A stretch of DNA of 64,000 nt. Origin: MED-G105 sp038522945. Its GTDB lineage: Bacteria; Pseudomonadota; Alphaproteobacteria; Caulobacterales; Parvularculaceae. Below, in pieces: positions 16,367-23,532 of this stretch. The notes under the pieces were generated by a model. The model was not told the DNA's origin. It was given only the letters and a program-made list of their open reading frames with translations, and did not search any database. The translations under genes were made by a program, and so were the position numbers. How positions within the stretch are numbered: position 1 is the first letter of the stretch; each line of letters opens with the position of its first letter. Location of the stretch: NCBI GenBank assembly GCA_038522945.1, contig JBCBJV010000001.1:186001-250000 (forward strand). The letters are read 5' to 3'.

Positions 16367-17029
16367 GTGTTTCTGGCTATCCTCCGCAGAGACTTGCTGC
16401 TGTCCATTCGGGGCGGCGGCGGCATGTTCCAGTCGCTGATCTTCTTCGCTCTGGCGATCCTCACATTTTCTCTGGCCCTTGGGCCTGACCTCGCCCTGCT
16501 GGCGAAGGTTGCAGCACCTATTCTTTGGGCTGCTGCCATGCTTTCGACGCTCTTGTCGCTTGATAGGATCTTCCAGGCCGATGCAGAGGACGGCTCTTTG
16601 GATATCGACTGGCAGGCAACCGATCTGCCGGTTCTTCTAGTGGCCGCGAAAGCGGTATCGCACTGGCTGACCACCGGACTACCTCTGATAGCGGCAACAC
16701 CTGTTCTCGCCCTCCTGCTCAATCTACCGGCAGAAGGCCTGGTGCCGCTGCTGTTGTCCCTTGCCTGCGGCACACCGGCGCTCTCACTCATCGGCACATT
16801 CGCTGCCGCGGTTACCCTGCCCTTGCGGCGCGCCAATATCCTGATGTCAGTCCTCACAGCGCCTTTGTTCACGCCGGTTTTGATCTTTGGCGTCAGCGCG
16901 GCAGAAAGTGGCGGTCACGATGGGTCACGTTTTCTGTCATCCATCCTGTTCCTCTCCGCGTTTAGTCTACTATCTATGGTGAGCCTGCCCTTCGCCAGCG
17001 TATGGGCAATAAAATCGAACCTGGATTGA
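16367..17029 (+). CDS. ccmB: Haem exporter membrane subunit CcmB
   Basis: CcmB is an integral membrane partner of CcmA. The 220-residue product starts at GTG, two bases after the ccmA stop, with FLAILRRDLLLSIRGGGG, LDRIFQADAEDGSLD (the family has LDRLFQxDxxDGSLE) and six hydrophobic segments, including LIGTFAAAVTLPLRRA and the conserved LTAPLFTPVLIFGVSAA. Length and motifs match CcmB. Confidence 0.94.
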   Translation: MFLAILRRDLLLSIRGGGGMFQSLIFFALAILTFSLALGPDLALLAKVAAPILWAAAMLSTLLSLDRIFQADAEDGSLDIDWQATDLPVLLVAAKAVSHWLTTGLPLIAATPVLALLLNLPAEGLVPLLLSLACGTPALSLIGTFAAAVTLPLRRANILMSVLTAPLFTPVLIFGVSAAESGGHDGSRFLSSILFLSAFSLLSMVSLPFASVWAIKSNLD

Positions 17030-17054
17030 CGATGACCCTAAAGGGAGACCATTC

Positions 17055-17843
17055 TTGACGTCCGTTGTTCCCCCCGCCCCGTCGCGGTCCAATTCCATCT
17101 ATCAGATGGCCAACCCCGAGCGCTTTGATCGCCTGGCCCAAGGGGTAATTCCTTGGATAGGCGGCATCGCGGCCCTATTGGCGGTTACCGGGCTCTATCT
17201 TGGTCTATTTGTTTCCCCGGAAGACTATCAGCAGGGCGCAACGGTCCGGATCATGTATGTTCACGTCCCGGCCGCGTGGATGGCACTTTTTTGCTATACC
17301 ACTATGACCATATCATCGGTCGCTGGATTTGTCTGGAAACATCCGCTGGCCGATGTTGCTGCGAAAGTAACCGCTCCCATCGGTGCCACCTTTACACTCC
17401 TCGCCCTGATCACCGGCTCACTTTGGGGCAAACCCATGTGGGGAACCTGGTGGGCGTGGGACGCAAGGCTCACTTCCGTTCTCGTCTTGTTTTTTATGTA
17501 TCTCGGCTACATCGCTTTATGGCAGGCGATTGATGATAAAGCGCGCGCGGCGCGGCTCGGAGCGATCGTATGCGTGGCCGGTTTTGTCAATATACCGATT
17601 ATCAAATTCTCCGTGGACTGGTGGAACAGCCTTCACCAGCCGGCCAGCGTGATCCGCGCTGATGGGCCAAGCATGCCTGGCTCCATGTTAACTCCCTTGC
17701 TGGTCATGGGGCTGGCTTACAGCGCCCTCTACGTTTGGCTTTTGCTGATCGCCATGCGCGGGGAAATCGCTGACAGACGCCTCGAACGGCTCACAAAAGA
17801 TGAACCGGGCAATGCGAAAGTCTCTGGACTGAGGAAACTATGA
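17055..17843 (+). CDS. ccmC: Haem exporter / CcmE haem-loading protein CcmC
   Basis: CcmC presents haem to CcmE. The 262 residues have six membrane helices and the WWD motif region KPMWGTWWAWDARLTS, with YVHVPAAWMALF and NSLHQPASVIR carrying the two haem-ligand His. The start is TTG at 17055, eight bases behind AAGGGAG; the first ATG (17106) lacks a ribosome-binding site. Its stop overlaps ccmE (ATGA). Confidence 0.95.
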   Translation: MTSVVPPAPSRSNSIYQMANPERFDRLAQGVIPWIGGIAALLAVTGLYLGLFVSPEDYQQGATVRIMYVHVPAAWMALFCYTTMTISSVAGFVWKHPLADVAAKVTAPIGATFTLLALITGSLWGKPMWGTWWAWDARLTSVLVLFFMYLGYIALWQAIDDKARAARLGAIVCVAGFVNIPIIKFSVDWWNSLHQPASVIRADGPSMPGSMLTPLLVMGLAYSALYVWLLLIAMRGEIADRRLERLTKDEPGNAKVSGLRKL

Positions 17844-18325
17844 CCAAGAAACAACGTCGCGCCACTTTGATCGGTGGCATCAGTGCCATCGCCGGGCTTG
17901 CCATCATCCTTGTGCTTATCGCCCTGCGTTCCAGTGTCGCCTATTTTTACACACCTACAGATTTGGCCGCACTGGAAACAAATCCGGAGGGCACGATCCG
18001 ATTAGGTGGTCTGGTGGAAGCAGACAGTGTGGAATTCAGTCCCATGAGCGATGCGGTTGTCACGTTCACCATTGAAGATGGTAGCGCGGCGATCGATGTC
18101 TTCTTTGAAGGGGTGTTGCCGGATTTGTTCCGCGAAGGCCAAGGGGTCGTGGTGCAAGGCAATCTCGATCCTGACGGAACACTGATGGCTATGGAAGTCC
18201 TGGCCAAGCACGACGAGAATTACATGCCCAAGGAGGTCGCCGACGCGCTTAAAGAACAAGGCGTCTGGCAAGAGGGCTCCGAAAACCAGTCGGGCTCAGA
18301 TGACAAGAAAACCTCGGGGAGTTGA
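17840..18325 (+). CDS. ccmE: Periplasmic haem chaperone CcmE
   Basis: CcmE binds haem covalently and hands it to CcmF. The 161 residues comprise an N-terminal membrane anchor (8-30), an OB-fold (IRLGGLVEADSV; VVVQGNLDPDGT) and the haem-binding motif KHDENYMP with His124 and Tyr128. The last ~30 residues are polar and variable, as in the family. It is last in ccmDABCE. Confidence 0.96.
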   Translation: MTKKQRRATLIGGISAIAGLAIILVLIALRSSVAYFYTPTDLAALETNPEGTIRLGGLVEADSVEFSPMSDAVVTFTIEDGSAAIDVFFEGVLPDLFREGQGVVVQGNLDPDGTLMAMEVLAKHDENYMPKEVADALKEQGVWQEGSENQSGSDDKKTSGS

Positions 18326-18342
18326 TCTCTCGAGTTGACCAC

Positions 18343-19503
18343 TCAACTCCCCCGTATCCACTGAAGGATCTGCGTCGCGGCGATCTCGGCTGCTGGCGGT
18401 CCATCGACTTCAAGCATGTCAATCGCCCGCTCAAACCCTAACCGTTGATGGTCGGCGGCTTCAGGGTTCAATAGCAATGACAGGAGGGCATCCGCGAGGT
18501 TTTCAGTCGTCGCGTCTTCCTGAATAATTTCAGGGATCAACGGTTCATCAAGCGCAATGTTCACCATAGAGACATACTTCGCCGTCATCACCCGCCGCGC
18601 CCAATAAGCCGTCAACGGGTCAACCATGTAGGCGACAACCATCGGCGTTGCATTGATGGCGAGCTCGGTCGACACGGTGCCCGAAACAGCGAGCGCCGCG
18701 TCCGCCGCGGCGAAGGCGTCAAACTTCTCCTCGGGAGACGCAAAGATGAGGAGATCATCAATGTCGGTGGTGTCTAATGCCGAAAGCAAATCCCGAGTTA
18801 GGTCCGCAACTGGCGGCGCCGGGGCAAGCACTATTTTGAGCCTTGGAACATCGTCACGAACACGTTTTGCCGTTTCGACAAAGAGTTCCAAATGACGTTT
18901 GACTTCGTGGCGCCTGCTACCCACCAGAAGGGCGAGCAACGGTTCGTCAAAGACACCGTGATGTGCCCGAAATCGCTCACTATCCCCTCGATTCGCGAAG
19001 GCCGTTTGAAAGTTCGGATTTCCAAAAAATCGAGCCGGCACACCTGCCTCTGAAAACAATGGAGCCTCGAAGGGATAGAGCGTCAACACTCCGTCGAAAT
19101 GAGCCTTCACGAAGTCCATGCGCTGCGGACGCGAGGCCCAAACTTGCGGTGCCACAAGCTTATACCGCTTAATAGCTGGCACATGCCGTTTTAGTCGCTC
19201 CGCACACAAACGAGAAAATGCCCAGCCATCGACAAAGACAACCGCGTCGACTTCTTCTTTTTCGGCGAGCTTTGTCAGCTCCGCAACGGCCCTTCGCGCT
19301 TTGAAGTAGACACCGGCCACATCACTGAACCCCATGACGGCAAAGTCTTCTACAGGAAATGCCGACACAAGACCTTGAGTCCCCATTTGTGCGCCGCCAC
19401 AGCCAAAAAACGATACATCCGGGTCTTGGTCCGCCATAGAGGCCATAAACGCAGCGCCGATGGCATCCGCCGATGGCTCAATGGCGACAATCATGATTTT
19501 CAT
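18343..19503 (-). CDS. lpxB: Lipid-A-disaccharide synthase
   Basis: LpxB (GT19) joins UDP-2,3-diacylglucosamine and lipid X into the lipid A disaccharide. It is placed directly after lpxI, its substrate supplier. The ~386-residue product keeps the fold markers PQVWASRPQRMDFVK, LTLYPFEAPLF, GSRRHEVKRHLELF and AVSGTVSTELAI...PMVVAYM. Several usually conserved positions differ: IEPSADAIGA for the GExSGDxxGA loop, GNPN for GHP and VGSR for PGSR, so it is a divergent family member. I take the ATG at 19503; a GTG at 19518, adjoining the lpxI stop, is possible. Confidence 0.88.
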   Translation of the reverse strand: MKIMIVAIEPSADAIGAAFMASMADQDPDVSFFGCGGAQMGTQGLVSAFPVEDFAVMGFSDVAGVYFKARRAVAELTKLAEKEEVDAVVFVDGWAFSRLCAERLKRHVPAIKRYKLVAPQVWASRPQRMDFVKAHFDGVLTLYPFEAPLFSEAGVPARFFGNPNFQTAFANRGDSERFRAHHGVFDEPLLALLVGSRRHEVKRHLELFVETAKRVRDDVPRLKIVLAPAPPVADLTRDLLSALDTTDIDDLLIFASPEEKFDAFAAADAALAVSGTVSTELAINATPMVVAYMVDPLTAYWARRVMTAKYVSMVNIALDEPLIPEIIQEDATTENLADALLSLLLNPEAADHQRLGFERAIDMLEVDGPPAAEIAATQILQWIRGS

Positions 19504-19518
19504 AGGGGCCTTTGCCAC

Positions 19519-20415
19519 CTAGTGGTCTTCCGAGAGCTGAAGGTCCGTTTCCTTAAAGCCAAAAAGAAAAAGCCCATGCTCGTCAGCATAGGCAATAGCT
19601 GCCTGACGATCCATTAAGAGTGCCCGCCCCGCTGCAACCGCAACACCTGAAAGTCCGGCCGCTTTTGCACCCTTGAGGGTTTCCACACCGACGGTCGGCA
19701 AGTCGACGCGCAACTCTTGGGAAGGTTTCGGGCACTTCACTAGCACGCCGGTGTGCTCCGCCGCCGCCCCAAAGATCGAGCGCGGGAGCTCCGCGCACCG
19801 TGAAAGCATGGCATCGGTTCCTTCGGCGGCTTCAACGGCCATCACGAGACCATTGGCAACAACGCACCCTTGTCCCACGTCGAAGGGATCCAAAGCAGCA
19901 ATCAAGCGCGCCGCCTTAGCGATATCCTGGAGAGCCTCAGTGGAAGGCGATGCAGCCGTCAAAACGCCTTTAGGAAATGAGAGGTCAGACGCCACCTCGT
20001 CAGCGCCGATCACTTCCATTCCCTCTTCCTCAAGCACAGCAACCAACACATCAAGCAATGCCCCGTCACCTGTTGCTGCGGCCTTGATGACCCGGGGCAA
20101 CAAGAGTGTGCCTTTCATGTCCAGCTTTAGCGAACGGAAGTCAGGCCGGGAGACAAGGCCCGCCATCACCACTCGGTCGCACCTGTTTTCCTTCAGGAGG
20201 CGTATCATTTTGCCCGCCTCACCGAGCCCACAGATTTCATCAGCCCCAAACGCATCATCTGGCGCAGTGATCCCATCAAGGCGGATCACAAAAAACGGAG
20301 AGCTTGTCGCCGCGCAAACGCTGGCAAGTAGCACCGGTAGCGGCCCATCGCCAGCGATAATCCCTAGCTTGCCGACGGTGCGGGTAACGTCTTTCGATTG
20401 TTCCCGGTACGTCAT
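19519..20415 (-). CDS. lpxI: UDP-2,3-diacylglucosamine pyrophosphatase LpxI
   Basis: LpxI hydrolyses UDP-2,3-diacylglucosamine to lipid X, replacing LpxH in alphaproteobacteria. The 298 residues show the LpxI N-terminal domain (GKLGIIAGDGPLPVLLA; RVVMAGLVSRPDFRSL) and the C-terminal catalytic domain with KCPKPSQELRVDLPTVGVETL, holding the conserved catalytic Asp in DLPTVG. It lies nine bases from lpxA and abuts lpxB. Confidence 0.95.
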   Translation of the reverse strand: MTYREQSKDVTRTVGKLGIIAGDGPLPVLLASVCAATSSPFFVIRLDGITAPDDAFGADEICGLGEAGKMIRLLKENRCDRVVMAGLVSRPDFRSLKLDMKGTLLLPRVIKAAATGDGALLDVLVAVLEEEGMEVIGADEVASDLSFPKGVLTAASPSTEALQDIAKAARLIAALDPFDVGQGCVVANGLVMAVEAAEGTDAMLSRCAELPRSIFGAAAEHTGVLVKCPKPSQELRVDLPTVGVETLKGAKAAGLSGVAVAAGRALLMDRQAAIAYADEHGLFLFGFKETDLQLSEDH

Positions 20416-20424
20416 GTCAATCGG

Positions 20425-21210
20425 TTAGCGCCGCGGCGTCATCAGAGGGCGCTTGGTATCGGCCCGGATGAAAGCAACAATCCGAGAGACTTCTTCGCTG
20501 TCCTGATATTTGGTCGCGACTTTGTCGAGCCTTTCCCGGAAAGCCCCGTCATCTGCAAAAAGATCACGGTAGGCTTCACGCAAATCATGGATTGCGTGCC
20601 GGGAGGCACCCCTCCGTTTCAGGCCAATCAAGTTGAGCCCGCCCAACTCAGCGTGATTGCCGATCGCCGAGCCGTAGGGGATCACGTCCGTTGGCACAGC
20701 CGCGCACCCGCCAATAAAGGCAAAGGCACCAACCCGGCAATTCTGGTGGATCGCCGAAAGACCGCCCAGAAACGCCCCTTCTTCGATAACAACATGCCCC
20801 CCAATTGTTGCGTTGTTCGCAAAGATTACATTGTCAGCCACCTGACAATCATGTGCCACATGGCAGGCAGCCATAAACATGCCCTTGTTGCCAATGGTTG
20901 TGATACCACGCCCCTGCGGCGTACCGAGATTCATAGTCACGTGTTCGCGGATCAGATTGTCCGTGCCGATTTCCAACCTAGTGGGCTCGCCCTTGTAGCC
21001 CGCATGTTGCGGTGGCCCACCCAGGACGGCAAAGGCATGAACGACCGTACGTGCACCTACTACCGTATTCCCGGTAACAACCACATGAGACTGCAAAACA
21101 ACGTCCTCGGCAATTTCCACGCCCGGCCCAATGACACAATAGGGGCCAATCGTAGCAGTCCCTGAAATCTTCGCAGACGGATCAATATGAGCTGTTGGGT
21201 GAGGTGCCAT
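20425..21210 (-). CDS. lpxA: UDP-N-acetylglucosamine acyltransferase
   Basis: LpxA transfers a 3-hydroxyacyl chain to UDP-GlcNAc, the first step of lipid A synthesis. The 261 residues form left-handed beta-helix hexapeptide repeats (ATIGPYCVIGPGVEI onward), with the catalytic CHVAHDCQV His, the NLIREHVTMNLGT segment and a helical C-terminal domain (RREGASRHAIHD-like region; here KRRGASRHAIHDLREAYRD). It starts eight bases after fabZ. Confidence 0.96.
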   Translation of the reverse strand: MAPHPTAHIDPSAKISGTATIGPYCVIGPGVEIAEDVVLQSHVVVTGNTVVGARTVVHAFAVLGGPPQHAGYKGEPTRLEIGTDNLIREHVTMNLGTPQGRGITTIGNKGMFMAACHVAHDCQVADNVIFANNATIGGHVVIEEGAFLGGLSAIHQNCRVGAFAFIGGCAAVPTDVIPYGSAIGNHAELGGLNLIGLKRRGASRHAIHDLREAYRDLFADDGAFRERLDKVATKYQDSEEVSRIVAFIRADTKRPLMTPRR

Positions 21211-21218
21211 GAAGCCCT

Positions 21219-21686
21219 TTAGTCCTGGGGCATCTGGGCGAGCATGGCAGAATAATTAGCTTCCGCGACCAGCGTACCATCGACCGTTGCTTCGCCAACG
21301 AATTTCCAGACCGGCGGTCTTGCGCGCTCAACACGCACTTTGATCCGCAGCTGATCGCCGGGCACGACAGGCTTTCTGAACCGAGCCTTATCAACACCCA
21401 TAAAGAGAACAATTTTCCCCTCTGTATCAAGATTTTCCGTATAGGAGGTGAAAGCCGCGGCCCCTTGCGCCATTGCCTCAACGATGAGTACGCCAGGCAT
21501 CACCGGCTTCTCTGGAAAGTGCCCCTGGAAAAAATGTTCGTTGATTGAAAGATTTTTGATCGCGACCGCACTGTCCCCCGCCTTGATGTCGACGAGCCTG
21601 TCGATCATCAGCATTGGATATCGATGGGGGAGAATTTCCATCAATTCGTCAATTTCCAGAACGGATTTTCCCGGTTCGATTGCCAT
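21219..21686 (-). CDS. fabZ: 3-hydroxyacyl-[acyl-carrier-protein] dehydratase FabZ
   Basis: FabZ dehydrates 3-hydroxyacyl-ACP in fatty acid elongation and competes with LpxA for the same substrate, which explains its place in the lpx operon. The 155-residue product has LPHRYPMLMIDRL (active His), NEHFFQGHFPEKPVMPGVLIVEAMAQ (active Glu) and the hot-dog fold. I start at MAIEPGKSVLEID (21686), six bases after the lpxD stop; a longer in-frame start at 21776 would overlap lpxD. Confidence 0.94.
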   Translation of the reverse strand: MAIEPGKSVLEIDELMEILPHRYPMLMIDRLVDIKAGDSAVAIKNLSINEHFFQGHFPEKPVMPGVLIVEAMAQGAAAFTSYTENLDTEGKIVLFMGVDKARFRKPVVPGDQLRIKVRVERARPPVWKFVGEATVDGTLVAEANYSAMLAQMPQD

Positions 21687-21691
21687 TGGCT

Positions 21692-22717
21692 TTACCGTTT
21701 CCTGTCTCGTGCGCGCTGGAGAAATGCCACTTCCCGCAGCCATTGGCGCATCTGTTTCGCGGGATACCCGCCCCAAGTCTGGCCGTCGGGTACGTTTTTC
21801 ATGATCCCGGCTTTCGCCGCAAGCTGTACCCCATTACCGATATGCAAATGGTCCGCCACGCCAACTTGGCCGCCCATCATGACCCCATCCCCGATAATCG
21901 TACTCCCGGCAATGCCAACTTGGGCGGCCAGGATGCAATGGCGGCCAATCACAACGTTGTGGGCAATATGGACCAGATTGTCGATCTTCGTGCCATCGCC
22001 AATCACCGTATCCCCAAGGGCGCCGCGATCGATGGCAGAGTTTGCCCCGATTTCCACCTTGTCGCCTAGCCGAACAATGCCCAGTTGCGGCGCGCGGACA
22101 ATCCCGCCGCTTTCTTGCACAAATCCGAAGCCCGCCTCACCGATAACAACGCCTGCGCCAATGACACAGTCCTCCCCGATCACCGCGTGGGAAACCACCG
22201 CATTGGCATGGATCCGCGAGCGAGCCCCAACGCGCACCCCCGGGCCAATTACAGCCGAAGGCCCAATAATGACCCCCTCCTCAATCTCTGAGTCGGGCGC
22301 GATAAGTGCTGACGGGTCGACATGGGTGCGCGTCCGCCCACCGGAGGCAGAAGTCGGCACATCATCCCGGCGGCTGGAGTGCAACCTAGCGGCGAGGCGC
22401 GAGAAAGCGGCCTTTGGGTCGGCGACCGTCGCAATGGCTCCTCCCAACGCTTGGATCTCGGTCCGTGAACACTTTTGAAGGACCTCTTCGGTGGTCAGAC
22501 AAATAGCAAATGGCCTCCCGGCAAGACTTTCAATGTGCGACGCCTTTGTGGCGAACACCACAGCCGCATCGATTGTCTTTTCTTCAATGGACGCAACTCG
22601 CTTGATAGCCACCTGTGCAGTAGCGCTGCCCTGTTCCGGAAAATTTGCACCTACCAATTCGATCGCATCACTGATCGATATCTCGTCATGTGTGTGAAAA
22701 AAGCGCGGATCGGGCAT
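21692..22717 (-). CDS. lpxD: UDP-3-O-(3-hydroxyacyl)glucosamine N-acyltransferase
   Basis: LpxD adds the second hydroxyacyl chain, to the amine, in lipid A synthesis. The 341 residues comprise an N-terminal uridine-binding domain (to about 120), a hexapeptide-repeat beta helix (SALIAPDSEIEEGVIIGPSA onward) with IDNLVHIAHNVVIG holding the catalytic His, and the C-terminal segment GIMKNVPDGQTWGGYPAKQ. It is the first gene after the skp terminator-like hairpin. Confidence 0.95.
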   Translation of the reverse strand: MPDPRFFHTHDEISISDAIELVGANFPEQGSATAQVAIKRVASIEEKTIDAAVVFATKASHIESLAGRPFAICLTTEEVLQKCSRTEIQALGGAIATVADPKAAFSRLAARLHSSRRDDVPTSASGGRTRTHVDPSALIAPDSEIEEGVIIGPSAVIGPGVRVGARSRIHANAVVSHAVIGEDCVIGAGVVIGEAGFGFVQESGGIVRAPQLGIVRLGDKVEIGANSAIDRGALGDTVIGDGTKIDNLVHIAHNVVIGRHCILAAQVGIAGSTIIGDGVMMGGQVGVADHLHIGNGVQLAAKAGIMKNVPDGQTWGGYPAKQMRQWLREVAFLQRARDRKR

Positions 22718-22745
22718 CAGAAATACGTCGGCAAGTTGGTCAAAT

Positions 22746-22782
22746 AAAAACGGCGGAGGGTTGGTTTAGACCCCGCCGCCGT
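22746..22782 (-). terminator. Intrinsic terminator or attenuator between skp and lpxD
   Basis: On the minus strand ACGGCGG and CCGCCGT (22776-22782 and 22750-22756) form a stem extended by GGGT/ACCC, followed by TTTTTATTT (22742-22750). It lies 58 bases after the skp stop and 29 bases before lpxD, so it would separate or damp transcription from bamA-skp into lpxD-fabZ-lpxAIB. Confidence 0.72.
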
Positions 22783-22839
22783 TGCAATTCAAGCTGGTCC
22801 TGACTGATGAACGAAATCATCACTCTGGATTTTGTGGCT

Positions 22840-23490
22840 CTACTTCTTCTTCGAAGCTTCTTCAGCTGCTTTGCGTTGGGCGGCAGCAAGTTCTTCAAGT
22901 TTCTTTTGAACGTCAGAAAGTTTGATTTTTTCCACTTCCACCGACTTCAATTTCTTGTCGAGCTCTTTCAGAACTTCCGCGGTGACATTGGTCTCTGGGG
23001 CCGCATACATGACTGCCGCTCGGTCGAGAAGTACTGTTGCACCTCGCTTTTCGACAATGTCTTTTAAGATCGGCTGCGACTCGATCAGAACTTTCGCTTG
23101 TGCCCCTTCCACGGCTTGAACGAAGGCCTGCTCGACGATTTGCGCTTGCAATGGCAGGGAGCGTTGCTGGCGCATGGCCAATTCAGCTTGAGTCTTCTGG
23201 CGAACCTCTTCGGACATCAATGATGCGTTTTTCTGAAATTTGCTGATATCGTCTTCGAGCTTTTTGACTTCAGCTTCCAGTTCTTTGCGAACATTGTCTT
23301 GCACTTTGCGCGCCTGATCAGGAATGGTTTTGCCGGCAACAGATCCGGCGACGAGTTGGGCGCGATCGACAACCAGAATAACCGGCGGCTTGCCGTCCGA
23401 CTGTGCTTCAACTTTGCTGGAAACAGCAGCACCGACAAAGCCAGCGGCGATTAATGACACAACGCCAACGGCGATGGATTTCTTACTCAT
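22840..23490 (-). CDS. skp: Periplasmic chaperone OmpH/Skp family
   Basis: Skp-type trimers carry unfolded outer membrane proteins across the periplasm to BamA, encoded just upstream. The 216-residue product has a signal peptide (cleavage after about VEA, residue 29), ILVVDRAQLVAGSVAGK at the core start and a long Gln/Lys/Glu-rich helical hairpin (QARKVQDNVRKELEAEVKKLED...), ending in a Lys-rich tail. The C-terminal extension is about 40 residues longer than E. coli Skp. Confidence 0.88.
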   Translation of the reverse strand: MSKKSIAVGVVSLIAAGFVGAAVSSKVEAQSDGKPPVILVVDRAQLVAGSVAGKTIPDQARKVQDNVRKELEAEVKKLEDDISKFQKNASLMSEEVRQKTQAELAMRQQRSLPLQAQIVEQAFVQAVEGAQAKVLIESQPILKDIVEKRGATVLLDRAAVMYAAPETNVTAEVLKELDKKLKSVEVEKIKLSDVQKKLEELAAAQRKAAEEASKKK

Positions 23491-23532
23491 GGGACAAGTT
23501 ACCTCTTCTAGCTTTCTCGAAGGAATATCAGC

